Assembly (NCBI GenBank): GCA_963780135.1
Contig: CAWAAR010000003.1
Span: 1,116,001-1,180,000 of the forward strand
DNA length: 64,000 nt
Reading direction: 5' to 3'
Source of the DNA: Clostridium_AM sp963780135
GTDB lineage: Bacteria > Bacillota > Clostridia > Clostridiales > Clostridiaceae
The stretch's first letter is position 1. Every line of letters starts with the position of its first letter. The notes beneath the pieces were generated by a model. It was given only the letters and a program-made list of their open reading frames with translations, searched no databases and was not told where the DNA came from. Below, piece after piece: positions 1 to 8,858 of the stretch. The translations under genes were made by a program, and so were the position numbers.

Positions 1-597
1 GTCTACTTATAGTAGTTTGCAAGTAAACAAGACTATTTTTATAGTCATCTCCAAACCATAAATTTTCGATTATTTTATCTTTATGTATACTTTTCCCTAT
101 ATTTTCAAATAAATAAGCAAATAAAGATTTTTCTTTTTTGTCTTCCATTTTAGCTTATTCTCTCCATAATAAACTTCTAAGGCATTAAAGCACAATATCC
201 TATATTTTCCATTTATTTCAAGCTTTTCTTCACTAACTCTTTTATCTATAATTCTTTTTAACGTTTTATTAAATCTTTCTTTTCTGATAGGCTTTAAAAC
301 ATAATCCAATGCATTTACTTCGAAAGCTTCCACTGCATATTCACTATATGCTGTTATGAAGACAATTTCCATTGCAGGATTTGTTTCTAGGAGCTTTTCT
401 GAAAGCTCTAACCCATTTATTCCTGGCATTTCAATATCAAGAAAAGCTATATCTGGTTTTAATAAATTTGAAATTTCTAGAGCTTTGTAAGGATTTAAAA
501 ATGATCCTACGATTTGCAGATCACAATCATCTTTTATTAATTCTTCTATTTCTAAGATATTAAATTCCTCATCATCCACAATGATAATTTTAATCAT
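1..597 (-). pseudogene. Response regulator, REC plus SARP/BTAD-type output domain; frameshifted and cut by window edge
   Basis: The N-terminal receiver domain is intact: the acidic pair in VDDEE, the phospho-acceptor Asp in AFLDIEMPG and the Lys in VLKPI are all visible. After KLKWKTKK the frame runs into a stop. Adding one A to the A6 run (T6 on the plus strand at 134-139) restores the reading KTKKEKSLFAYLFENIGKSI, which stays open to base 1 and resembles the winged-helix output region of regulators with a bacterial transcriptional activation domain. The start is the ATG at 597, with an AGGGAG/AGGA ribosome binding site and a 13 nt gap after the upstream kinase stop. An earlier in-frame ATG at 618 overlaps the kinase and is less likely. 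It is probably the cognate regulator of the sensor kinase just upstream. The lesion may be genuine or a homopolymer sequencing error. Confidence 0.75.
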
Positions 598-610
598 ACT
601 TCCTACTCCC

Positions 611-3600
611 TTATTCAACTCTTTTTACCGGAAATTTCATAAAAATCTTAGTTCCTATTCCAATGATACTTTCTATTTCAATACCACGCCCATAATAATT
701 TATAAGCCGCCTATTTACATTTAGAATACCTACTCCTGCTTTTTTATCCTTACCATTTATTATCTGTGAAATCCTATCTTGAGATATTCCAATTCCATCA
801 TCCTCAATCTTTATATACACATAGCTCTGCTCTCGCTGTATAGAAATCTTAACTGTTACACCCTCTTCTTTTTCTAAAATGCCATGTCTTACCGCATTCT
901 CAACCAATGGTTGTATGATAAGCTGAGGTATCTTTATATTTGTATCCTCTCCAACATAAATTTCTATCTTAAGTCTATCTTTAAATCTTGCTTTTTCTAT
1001 AGAAAGATACGCATTTACTGTTTCAAGTTCTTTAGATATAAAGACAAAGTCATCTTTTCTATTAAAATTAAAACTTCCTCTTAAATAATCACTTAAATCT
1101 AATATAAGTTCTTTTGCTTTAAGTGGTTCTCTAGTTGTAAAAGATGCGATAGCACTAAGAGCATTGTAAATAAAATGAGGTTTTATTTGCGCCTGTAAAA
1201 AAGCTGTTTCTGAAGCAATTACGCATCTTACAGATTTTTTTAATTGCAGTAATGTATTCACTCGTGCCTTCATTTCTCCAAGATTATAGGGCTTTACTAA
1301 AAAATCATTAGCTCCAGCTTCAAATCCTAAAAACAAATCATTTGGATCTGATTTTGCTGTTAGCATCAGTACTGGTAAATCTAAGGCTGAATACTTTTCT
1401 CTTATCTTTTTACATACCTCTATACCTGAAATCCTTGGCATCATAAGATCAAGAATGCACAAGTCATATTTTAGTCCATCTTCCAGTAATTTTAATGCTT
1501 CTTTTCCACTAGTCACAGCTGTTACATTAAATTTTTCCATGAGCAGTACATTTAAAAGCACTTTAAGATTTGCTTTCTCATCATCTACCGCAAGTATTGA
1601 AAATTCTCCTCCTACATTATGCTTAAAATTTGTTTCCTCTTCCATTGTAAATTCATCCCAAACAATAGGTTCTATATAAAAATCATCTGCTTTTAAGTCA
1701 ATATTTTTTTTATTACTTTCTTTTAATGTAAAAATAAATTCAGAACCTACACCTTCTTCAGATATAACCCCAATTTTCCCTCCATGTATTTCTACAAGCT
1801 GTTTTGTTACTGATAAGCCAAGTCCTGTACCTCTATACTCCCTTGTATCTTTTGGATTGACCTGCTCAAAAGATTTAAAAATATTTTCATGCATCGCTTT
1901 TGGTATTCCTATACCTGTATCTTTTACAGATATATTTATATTTCCGTTAATTTTTGTTGCTGCCACAGTTATTGTGCCTTCTTCTGTAAATTTAACTGCA
2001 TTTTCAATGAGGTTGTACATAATTTGTTTTAATCTATTTTCATCCGCCCACACTAAAAAACTTCCAGGTTCAATTTTACTTTCAAATTTTACTTTTTTAT
2101 TTTTTGTCGTATATCTTAATATTTTAAACACCAAAGAAACCACTGATTCTAAATCAACACTGCTTTTATGCAGTATTATATTACCATTTTTCATTTTTGA
2201 ATAATCTAGAATATCATTTACTAAATTAGAAAGTCTTCTTCCCATATGTGCTATGATTATAAGATTCTCTTGCTGCTCTGTATTTATCTTTCCAGCTCCA
2301 CCATGTACTAAAGACTGAGATATATTTATAATTCCATTTAAAGGAGTTCTAAGTTCATGGGACACCGTCGCCATAAACTCATCTTTCATCTTATCAATAA
2401 TTGCTAGTTTTTCTGAAAGCTCTTCTACTTTTTTATAAGTTGTTGTAAATCTTTGAGACATCAAAAGACCTTGTGAAAGAATAAAAAGAGGAATTGCTAC
2501 TGGTGGTATAAAACTAATATCTAATTTCCAAAAAGTTGCTAATAATGCTACAACTTGCATTTCTATAAAACATATTGTACTTGTTACTGCATAAACATAC
2601 TCCTTCTCTGCTCTCATTATTCCTCTTAACATAATAAAAACACTATAAATTATTCCAATTACAGTAATTAATCCAAATATAGGATATAATCCAGAAAAAA
2701 ATTTTAGTGGCGTAGTTAACACTAAAATTATCTCAAAAGTAGTGCACATTCCAAAAAATTTTAATGCTTTTTTAGAATATAATTCCTTATAAAGATTATA
2801 TATATAAAGATAAGTAAAATACGTACTTAAAGCTCCAGATAAGGCCATTAACCTATGATATATTTCGTAGGGAAGACTAGGTATAATAGCAAAAATTAGC
2901 TTTTCACCATTAAATAATAAATAAAAAGCTGCAAAAATACAATATAATGCAAAGTATAAAAGTTCTGATTGTTTCTTTCTTTGCATGTAAAATCCTATAA
3001 AATAAATTCCCATAAATGAATACCCTGTACAAATTAGAACATCCATAGCAACGCTATATTCTCTAAAAGTATTGATTCCATTATAACTTCCAAAATATAT
3101 AGAATGAAAAATACCTCCATCAGAGTATCTGAAATTTGCTACTTGTATAATAATTTCAACAGTATCTCCGCTTATTTCTGTAAGATCTGTCTCTGGAAGA
3201 ATTTTAGGAATTGTTTCTTCATAACTTTTTCCAGGTACTCCACTATGACCTACTTCTATTCCATTTATAAATATCCTATTAGATTCCCTTATTCTTGTAG
3301 TTTTAATACCATATAAAGCTTTATTTATTTCTTTCACTTGAACTCTAATTCTATAAGTAGCATAGCCTTTACTAGGAAGTAACCTCCCATTTACTTTGTA
3401 TGTATTCCAGTTTGAAGGAACTGGATAATATCCTGAAAGTTTAGGTTTTATTGAAACATTGTTATTCCGCTCAAAATCCTTAGGGTATAGCAGTTGATTC
3501 CAATAGAATTCCCAGTCACCATCAAGTCTAACCACACCTTTTTTATTAAAGTCCAAATTAGACAAATCTATATAACCTTTTATAGCTTGAACAGAATTTT

Positions 3601-3709
3601 GCTCCATATATTTTTTTATAGGCAGAATATTTGAAATTAATAATATCACGAAGAAAATTGTAATATAAATTACTTTTACAACTTGAGATTGAGTTTTATA
3701 CTTAATAAT
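611..3709 (-). CDS. 7TMR-DISM hybrid sensor histidine kinase with a second LytS-type kinase module
   Basis: About 1032 residues. Order: an N-terminal membrane anchor, an extracytoplasmic 7TMR-DISM-type beta-sandwich (around residues 55-210), seven or so membrane helices (around 220-420), HisKA with SHELRTPLNG (His near 451), HATPase with GTGLGLSV, a receiver domain with LCILDLMMP (Asp near 751), then a LytS-type His-kinase motif KPHFIYNALS (His near 843) and a second HATPase. Two kinase cores flank one receiver in a single chain. The first conventional start (GTG, 3649) lies inside the membrane anchor and has no ribosome binding site. The frame stays open upstream to an ATT at 3709, seven bases after a perfect AAAGGAGG. 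Starting there completes the hydrophobic anchor. The ligand is unknown. It is transcribed ahead of the response regulator. Confidence 0.85.
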   Translation of the reverse strand: MIKYKTQSQVVKVIYITIFFVILLISNILPIKKYMEQNSVQAIKGYIDLSNLDFNKKGVVRLDGDWEFYWNQLLYPKDFERNNNVSIKPKLSGYYPVPSNWNTYKVNGRLLPSKGYATYRIRVQVKEINKALYGIKTTRIRESNRIFINGIEVGHSGVPGKSYEETIPKILPETDLTEISGDTVEIIIQVANFRYSDGGIFHSIYFGSYNGINTFREYSVAMDVLICTGYSFMGIYFIGFYMQRKKQSELLYFALYCIFAAFYLLFNGEKLIFAIIPSLPYEIYHRLMALSGALSTYFTYLYIYNLYKELYSKKALKFFGMCTTFEIILVLTTPLKFFSGLYPIFGLITVIGIIYSVFIMLRGIMRAEKEYVYAVTSTICFIEMQVVALLATFWKLDISFIPPVAIPLFILSQGLLMSQRFTTTYKKVEELSEKLAIIDKMKDEFMATVSHELRTPLNGIINISQSLVHGGAGKINTEQQENLIIIAHMGRRLSNLVNDILDYSKMKNGNIILHKSSVDLESVVSLVFKILRYTTKNKKVKFESKIEPGSFLVWADENRLKQIMYNLIENAVKFTEEGTITVAATKINGNINISVKDTGIGIPKAMHENIFKSFEQVNPKDTREYRGTGLGLSVTKQLVEIHGGKIGVISEEGVGSEFIFTLKESNKKNIDLKADDFYIEPIVWDEFTMEEETNFKHNVGGEFSILAVDDEKANLKVLLNVLLMEKFNVTAVTSGKEALKLLEDGLKYDLCILDLMMPRISGIEVCKKIREKYSALDLPVLMLTAKSDPNDLFLGFEAGANDFLVKPYNLGEMKARVNTLLQLKKSVRCVIASETAFLQAQIKPHFIYNALSAIASFTTREPLKAKELILDLSDYLRGSFNFNRKDDFVFISKELETVNAYLSIEKARFKDRLKIEIYVGEDTNIKIPQLIIQPLVENAVRHGILEKEEGVTVKISIQREQSYVYIKIEDDGIGISQDRISQIINGKDKKAGVGILNVNRRLINYYGRGIEIESIIGIGTKIFMKFPVKRVE

Positions 3710-3742
3710 TTTATCTCCTCCTTTAAATAGATTGAATTTAGT

Positions 3743-3798
3743 CGCTTGCGGAATTTCGCAAGCGTTGATTAGCCTAACTTTTTAGCCGTTAGGCTTTT
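3743..3798 (+). terminator. Two hairpins in the kinase 5-prime region, the second terminator-like on the plus strand
   Basis: CGCTTGCG/CGCAAGCG (3743-3750 with 3757-3764) is a perfect 8 bp stem. AGCCTAAC/GTTAGGCT (3771-3778 with 3788-3795) is a second 8 bp stem followed by a T-rich tail on the plus strand. On the minus strand these lie just upstream of the kinase ribosome binding site, so they may also shape its leader. No plus-strand gene that needs a terminator here is visible. Confidence 0.4.
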
Positions 3799-3804
3799 AT
3801 ATTT

Positions 3805-3861
3805 TCCTCCACTGTGAAACAATAAATGTTACCACACAAAATAATAAAACACAGTGGAGGA
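3805..3861 (+). promoter_or_regulatory. Inverted repeat that would sequester a ribosome binding site
   Basis: TCCTCCACTGTG (3805-3816) is perfectly complementary to CACAGTGGAGGA (3850-3861). The right arm contains the GGAGGA that serves the small ORF starting at 3870. Transcripts entering from outside would fold and hide the site, a device common in insertion sequences to block read-through expression. Functional role is inferred. Confidence 0.5.
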
Positions 3862-3869
3862 GAACAAAC

Positions 3870-3995
3870 ATGTTTTGTCTTAATAAATCTAAACAAATTA
3901 ATATTTTTGAACAGATATCTGAATTAAAACACATGACTACTAAACAACCCGTAGCTTGTTTTATTAATATTATAAAACAAAAAACCAACAGTTAG
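3870..3995 (+). CDS. 41-residue ORF, possible transposase N-terminal remnant
   Basis: An ATG at 3870 follows GTGGAGGAGAACAAAC, a strong ribosome binding site, and codes 41 residues (begins MFCLNKSKQINIFEQISEL, ends IIKQKTNS). The opening resembles the N-termini of clostridial transposases, but this is a weak impression and no domain can be assigned. The stop codon falls at the left arm of another perfect inverted repeat (3984-3995 with 4006-4017), so the coding part may have been truncated when an element was lost. Surrounding DNA contains other insertion-sequence debris. It may be untranslated. Confidence 0.35.
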   Translation: MFCLNKSKQINIFEQISELKHMTTKQPVACFINIIKQKTNS

Positions 3996-4017
3996 CTTCA
4001 TACTACTAACTGTTGGT
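3984..4017. repeat. 12 bp perfect inverted repeat, 10 nt loop
   Basis: ACCAACAGTTAG (3984-3995) pairs with CTAACTGTTGGT (4006-4017). No T-run follows on either strand, so it is not a classical terminator. It may be an insertion-sequence end or a hairpin at the end of the 3870 ORF. Confidence 0.5.
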
Positions 4018-4394
4018 CGGTTGCACCACTGACTCAAAATTCTTAAGGTGCCCAAGTTATAAGAATTTTTCATTGTCACCAACTTATATTATGTAAAATA
4101 TAATTTAAACATTTTTGATATATTATAGAACATATTGTAATATTATCATCTTATTATAAAAAAATCAATCTTAATGTGATGAATATAAGCTTTAAAATGG
4201 ATATAGGTTAACTACCATTGATGGTACTACAATAGAGTTACTTAATACAGAAACCTTAAGAAATGAGTTTGGATATGCAAAAAAATCAATTTAAAACAAG
4301 TTTTATTTTAATATTTTATAAATCAACCCAACAAAATAAAAATTACAATATATATTCCATATTATTGAATATTAACTTTTATATGTTTTGTCAT

Positions 4395-4600
4395 CTTTGT
4401 TTCCAGATAATACTTTTGCATCAATCATTACTCCGTTGGCTGCGCCTATGCCCATTTTAATTTGTTTTTTATCTCGTTTTTTTGCTTGCTGTAACCAAAA
4501 TCTATAGATATTACACCTTCTTTAAGCTCTTTAGTTTCATAAGTTCCCCACTTTTCCAATGACTTTTTAATCATTCTAAGAGAGCTCCCAGAAGATTTTC
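4395..4600 (-). pseudogene. Fragment of an IS1634-like transposase
   Basis: The plus-strand text from about 4397 (GATAATACTTTTGCATCA and onward) matches the 17595-17770 part of the transposase gene at 16492-18164 closely at first and then more loosely. This includes the segment coding the conserved MGIGVANG-type stretch. Only about 200 bp survive, with no open frame, so this is a decayed relic of a second copy of the same element. It abuts a partial copy of the long-hairpin repeat. Confidence 0.65.
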
Positions 4601-4611
4601 AGCGATGAGTG

Positions 4612-4720
4612 TAATAAAAAACATTTAGCCGTGATAAAACACTTATCATATATCACGTAGTAAAATTTAAAATTCAAACTGCCACTGCACTTTAATATCT
4701 AGGTGCGTCACATTATGCTT
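4612..4720 (-). repeat. Partial copy of the long-hairpin repeat family (inverted orientation)
   Basis: Read on the minus strand, this stretch matches the left part of the repeat at 13083: AGTGGCAGTTTG, then CGTGATATATG, then TCACGGNTAAAT. It shares a further 5-prime extension (CTAGATATTAAAGTG) with the copy at 21799-21874. The rest of 4018-4815 shows nothing else recognisable. Confidence 0.7.
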
Positions 4721-4836
4721 ATTTGTTGTCCTTATTTAAAATTATTCCAATTGTAAAATGTATATACATGGACATAATAACATAGTATATCGCATGTTAT
4801 TATTTTAATAATTTTATGAAAGAAAGCTGGAGTGTT

Positions 4837-6210
4837 ATGGTACAAATAGGGATGCTTCATTACATGTACGTGGCAATTATAATATTTATTGTAATTACAA
4901 TGATCTATAAGAAGGATGTAATTTTACAATGTATTATAGGAATAGGAATTATAGGATATATTTATACAGGAAATATTTTAAGTTCAATACAAATTATATA
5001 TAAAGCAGTAGTAGTATCAGCAAGAGAGTTTATTGAAATAATTGTTATAATTTCACTTATAAGTGCTATGTCTAAGTCATTAAAAGATATAGGTGCAGAT
5101 GAAGTTATGATAAAACCTATGAAGAGGTTTATGATAAACTCTACATTATCTTTTTTTATATTAGGATTTACTATGCTTATTACATCCTGGCTTATATGGC
5201 CAACTCCAGCAGTAGCTTTTATAGGAAGCATAATGGTACCATCTGCATTAAAGGCTGGTCTGCCGCCTATTTGGGCAGCAGTAGCTTTAAATTTGTTTGG
5301 AAATGGAATGGCTCTATCTAGTGACTTTTTTATACAGGCAGCACCAGCTATTACATCTAAAGCCTTAGGACTTAGTAATCCATTTTACTTAATACAATCT
5401 AGTATATTGCTTTGGGGTGTGATGAGTTTATCAACACTTATAGTTGCATTCTTTATGATGAAAAGAGATATTAAAAAAGATAAAAAGTTATTTTTAGAAG
5501 AACAAAAGGAAAATAATACTGTGCCTGAAAAATTGTCTGCGAAAATTATAGCTATAATTACTCCAATGGTATTTATTATAGATATATTTTTAATTTACAA
5601 ATTCAAGTTAAAGGGAGGAGAAGCTACGTCACTTATAGGAGGTACTGCTGTAATAGTTACTACAGTAGTTTCTATAATAAAGTATAATTTTAAAAGAGCC
5701 TTAGGAGAGATGGCTGGAAGCATAAAGGATGGATTTGTATTTGGAATGAAGGTGTTTGCACCAATTATTATTATAGGAGCTTTTTTCTTTCTTGGAAGTA
5801 AAGAAACTTCTGTGGAAATATTAGGTTCATCCTTAAATTCTACAGGAATTCTCACAGACATCGGATTGTATATATCTCAAAAAGTGCCTCTTAATAAAAT
5901 TTCAGTAATACTAATGCAAACATCTATAAGTGCACTTTTAGGAATTGGAGGATCGGGATTCTCTGGATTGCCGCTTATAGGAACACTAGCACAAGTCTTT
6001 TCATCTACTGTTAATGTAAACAAAGAAGGACTTGCTGCATTAGGTCAAGTAATAACTATATGGGTTGGAGGAGGAACTATAATTCCTTGGAGTGTAGTTC
6101 CTATTGCGGCAATATGCGATGTACAGCCCTTTGAGTTGGTGAAAAAAAATATAATACCTGTATTAATAGGTATTATATGTACTATAATAGCAGCTATAAT
6201 ATTTTTGTAA
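4837..6210 (+). CDS. Polytopic membrane permease of unknown substrate
   Basis: About 457 residues with roughly eleven hydrophobic segments, a short charged loop near residues 215-240, and glycine-rich motifs (LLGIGGSGFSGLPLIG, WVGGGTIIPWS) in the C-terminal half. This is the look of ion-transporter-superfamily carriers such as GntP/DctM/CitM-like families, but no substrate can be named. The start at 4837 is preferred because GGAG sits five bases upstream. An in-frame ATG at 4816 has no ribosome binding site. The gene stands alone and ends in a strong hairpin. Confidence 0.7.
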   Translation: MVQIGMLHYMYVAIIIFIVITMIYKKDVILQCIIGIGIIGYIYTGNILSSIQIIYKAVVVSAREFIEIIVIISLISAMSKSLKDIGADEVMIKPMKRFMINSTLSFFILGFTMLITSWLIWPTPAVAFIGSIMVPSALKAGLPPIWAAVALNLFGNGMALSSDFFIQAAPAITSKALGLSNPFYLIQSSILLWGVMSLSTLIVAFFMMKRDIKKDKKLFLEEQKENNTVPEKLSAKIIAIITPMVFIIDIFLIYKFKLKGGEATSLIGGTAVIVTTVVSIIKYNFKRALGEMAGSIKDGFVFGMKVFAPIIIIGAFFFLGSKETSVEILGSSLNSTGILTDIGLYISQKVPLNKISVILMQTSISALLGIGGSGFSGLPLIGTLAQVFSSTVNVNKEGLAALGQVITIWVGGGTIIPWSVVPIAAICDVQPFELVKKNIIPVLIGIICTIIAAIIFL

Positions 6211-6226
6211 GATGTAGCAAAAATTT

Positions 6227-6264
6227 ATTCAGCTGAAGTTTAAATTTAAAAACTTCAGCTGAAT
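6227..6264. terminator. 15 bp perfect hairpin between convergent genes
   Basis: ATTCAGCTGAAGTTT (6227-6241) pairs perfectly with AAACTTCAGCTGAAT (6250-6264). It lies between the permease (plus) and the 6279-6668 gene (minus) and probably terminates both. Confidence 0.75.
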
Positions 6265-6278
6265 TGATTAATTACTTT

Positions 6279-6668
6279 TTATTTTTCACCGTTAAGTGCA
6301 TCTAATCTATTTTCTTGTTTTCTATTTATGTTTTTAAGATCTCCTTCATCCATTTTTGAACCATAGTGGCTAATATACTCTTCTGTATCATCATAATTTT
6401 CTCTTAAATTATGAAGATTATTATTTGAACATTCATTGCCATATACAATGCTGTCTTTTAAGTGTTCAATTTCAGACTTTCTTTGGCTTTGCACATCTGC
6501 TACACGTTCAAGTCTTTTAGGATCACCTATATCTGAGTGTTGTTCTAAATGTCTTTCAGTTCTTGTGTAATTTTCTACAGTATTAATTAATTGATTTACT
6601 CTGTTTTCATTTTGTTCTTGAACTCTTCTTTTTTCTACTTCTCTGTCAATATCTTGTTTTTTATTCAT
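6279..6668 (-). CDS. Hydrophilic, probably coiled-coil protein of unknown function
   Basis: 129 residues, very rich in Glu, Lys, Arg, Asn and Gln, with no membrane segment. The N-terminal half (IDREVEKRRVQEQNENRVNQ) and the C-terminal part look helical and coiled-coil prone. No known domain is recognised. The start at 6668 has GGAGG eight bases upstream; a longer frame to 6701 would run through that site. It is encoded directly after nadC on the same strand, without an obvious terminator between them, so some co-transcription is possible, but nothing ties it to NAD synthesis. Confidence 0.65.
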   Translation of the reverse strand: MNKKQDIDREVEKRRVQEQNENRVNQLINTVENYTRTERHLEQHSDIGDPKRLERVADVQSQRKSEIEHLKDSIVYGNECSNNNLHNLRENYDDTEEYISHYGSKMDEGDLKNINRKQENRLDALNGEK

Positions 6669-6741
6669 ATATAAATCCTCCTTTTGTGTTGTAGTATACA
6701 CATACTTATTTTTAGTTTTATAAGGAGGTTTAATACATGTT

Positions 6742-7575
6742 TTAATATGTTAGATTTTTCATGCTTAAATCTAGAACTTTAAAGGAATGTGTTAGAGCAC
6801 CTGTTGAAACATAATCTATATTTAATTTTGATAAATTTTCAATACTTTCTAAATTTACATTACCAGAAACCTCTATTTCTGCCTTGTTATTTATTATTTT
6901 TATTGCAGATTCCATTAAAGGTATATTCATATTATCTAACATTATTATATCTGCTTTAGCATCTAAGGCTTCAACTAGCTGTTCTAAATTTTCCACTTCT
7001 ACTTCTATTTTTCTAACAAAAGGAGCACTAAGTCTTACCATATCAACTGCATTTTTAATGCCACCAGCAGCAGCTATATGGTTATCTTTTATAAGAACAC
7101 CATCATTAAGCCCAAATCTATGATTGTAGCCTCCTCCAATAGTTACAGCATATTTTTCAAACATTCTCAAATTAGGAGTGGTTTTTCTAGTATCTAAAAG
7201 TTTAATTTTAGTACCCTGAAGTTTATTTGAAAATTGTCTTGTTAGAGTAGAAATACCACTCATTCGTTGAAGAAAATTTAAAGCAACTCTTTCACCAGTA
7301 AGAAGAGTTCGTACATCTCCAGAAATTTCTCCGATTTTTTTACCATTAGAAACAGTATCTCCATCTTTTACAAAAAACTCAACTTCAGCATTTCCAAGAA
7401 GAAAAAAAACTCTTTTAAAGACATCTAAGCCGCATATTATGCCATTTTCTTTTGAGATTAAGTCTACTTTTGCTTTTTTGAAATTTTTTACAATAGACTC
7501 AGTGGTAATATCTCCATAGGAAATATCTTCATTAAGAGCATCTTTTATTATCTTATCAGCAAGTAACCAATTCAT
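6742..7575 (-). CDS. nadC: Nicotinate-nucleotide pyrophosphorylase (quinolinate phosphoribosyltransferase)
   Basis: 277 residues, the normal length for the family. It converts quinolinate and PRPP to nicotinate mononucleotide, CO2 and PPi, the last step of the de novo route before NAD assembly. Family signatures are clear: LNEDISYGDITTE near the start, GERVALNFLQRMSGI, DTRKTTPNLR, and the barrel strands IEVEVENLEQ and IMLDNM. The ATG at 7575 has GAGGAG nine bases upstream. It overlaps the end of nadB by 20 bp, giving the order nadA-nadB-nadC. Confidence 0.97.
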   Translation of the reverse strand: MNWLLADKIIKDALNEDISYGDITTESIVKNFKKAKVDLISKENGIICGLDVFKRVFFLLGNAEVEFFVKDGDTVSNGKKIGEISGDVRTLLTGERVALNFLQRMSGISTLTRQFSNKLQGTKIKLLDTRKTTPNLRMFEKYAVTIGGGYNHRFGLNDGVLIKDNHIAAAGGIKNAVDMVRLSAPFVRKIEVEVENLEQLVEALDAKADIIMLDNMNIPLMESAIKIINNKAEIEVSGNVNLESIENLSKLNIDYVSTGALTHSFKVLDLSMKNLTY

Positions 7576-8857
7576 TTTTAATGTCTCCTCTCACTTTAAC
7601 TAAGGATTCTATAAATATTTTTTTGTTTAAGTTCTCATAGTACTTTTTATCATAATTTAATAAAGGTGCATTAATATTAACCATAGGAATATTTGAAATA
7701 TCTTTATTTATTTTTTTTGCACCACGTCTTGAAAAAACCAGTGCCTCTAGTAAAGAGTTACTTGCAAGCCTATTAGCTCCATGAACACCAGTACAGCTAG
7801 ATTCACCAAAGGAAAAAAGATTTTCCATAGAAGTTTTTCCGAAGGTATCTACTTCTATACCACCCATAAAATAGTGCTGAGATGGAGAAACAGGGATAGG
7901 GTTTTTAGATATATTTATTCCATTTTCTAAACATTTTTCATATATAGTTGGGAACCTATTTTTTAAGAAATCTTCATTCATAAAGCTTACATCAAGATAT
8001 ACATTTGAAGAATTAGTATTTTTTTCTTCCTCATATATATATTTAGTAACTACATCTCGAGGAAGTAATTCATCTACAAATCTATTACCTTTGCAATTTA
8101 TAAGTTTTCCACCTTCGCCTCTAACAGATTCTGAGATTAAAAATTTTCTTTTATTTAGATCATTGTTAAAAAAAGCTGTAGGATGAAATTGTATATAGTT
8201 TAAATTTTTTACTTTTATATCATTTTTTAAAGCTACAGCAACTCCATCGGCAGTTAATATTCTTTGATTTGTAGAATTTTTAAAAAGTCCTCCTATACCG
8301 CCAGCAGCTATAATTGTTACTTTAGAATGAATATTAACTTGTACACCTTCTCTTATACATAATGCACCTGCACAAATATTATCTTTTTTTAAAATGTCAA
8401 CCATAGGACAGTTTTCAAACACAGTTATATTTTTTTTAGAGGGAAGTTCTTTTAAAAGGGTTTCTTCTAATTTTTTACCAGTTTTATCTTTATAATGCAC
8501 TATTCTATTTATACTGTGTGCGCCTTCACGAGTGTAACATAACCCATTTTCATCTCTATCAAAATCACAACCCATCTTACATAGTGTATTTATATTTTCT
8601 ATGGATTCTTTTGCAAGTATTTTTGTTGCATTAATATCATTTTTATTGGAACCTGCTTTTAAAGTATCATTTACAAATAAGTCTATGTCATTAACTCCTC
8701 TGGCCACAGAAATACCGCCTTGTGCTAAAGCAGTATTACATTCATCTATTTTACTCTTTGAAATCATTATTATTTTTAAATCTTCTCTTAAATTAAGTGC
8801 TGAATAAAGTCCTGAGACTCCAGTACCTATAACTAAGACATCAGTATAAACATCCAT
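7556..8857 (-). CDS. nadB: L-aspartate oxidase
   Basis: About 433 residues. This flavoprotein oxidises L-aspartate to iminoaspartate, the substrate of NadA. The FAD-binding VLVIGTGVSGLYSA is at the N-terminus, with the substrate-site region HSINRIVHYKDKTG and the HGANRLASNSLLEAL motif typical of the fumarate reductase/aspartate oxidase family. It ends soon after the catalytic core and lacks most of the C-terminal helical domain present in roughly 530-residue homologues. The short form does not look disrupted. The ATG at 8857 follows GGAGG with 8 nt spacing and begins one base past the nadA stop; a TTG at 8872 is part of the nadA end. Confidence 0.95.
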   Translation of the reverse strand: MDVYTDVLVIGTGVSGLYSALNLREDLKIIMISKSKIDECNTALAQGGISVARGVNDIDLFVNDTLKAGSNKNDINATKILAKESIENINTLCKMGCDFDRDENGLCYTREGAHSINRIVHYKDKTGKKLEETLLKELPSKKNITVFENCPMVDILKKDNICAGALCIREGVQVNIHSKVTIIAAGGIGGLFKNSTNQRILTADGVAVALKNDIKVKNLNYIQFHPTAFFNNDLNKRKFLISESVRGEGGKLINCKGNRFVDELLPRDVVTKYIYEEEKNTNSSNVYLDVSFMNEDFLKNRFPTIYEKCLENGINISKNPIPVSPSQHYFMGGIEVDTFGKTSMENLFSFGESSCTGVHGANRLASNSLLEALVFSRRGAKKINKDISNIPMVNINAPLLNYDKKYYENLNKKIFIESLVKVRGDIKNELVTC

Positions 8858-8858
8858 T

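Noticed and set aside
3797..3988. A 63-codon minus-strand frame across the 3870 ORF
   Set aside because: No ribosome binding site; hydrophobic composition comes from the complement of an A-rich plus-strand ORF that has a good site.
7556..8857. nadB as a truncated pseudogene
   Set aside because: It lacks the usual C-terminal helical domain, but the core is intact, the stop overlaps nadC neatly, and the operon is complete.
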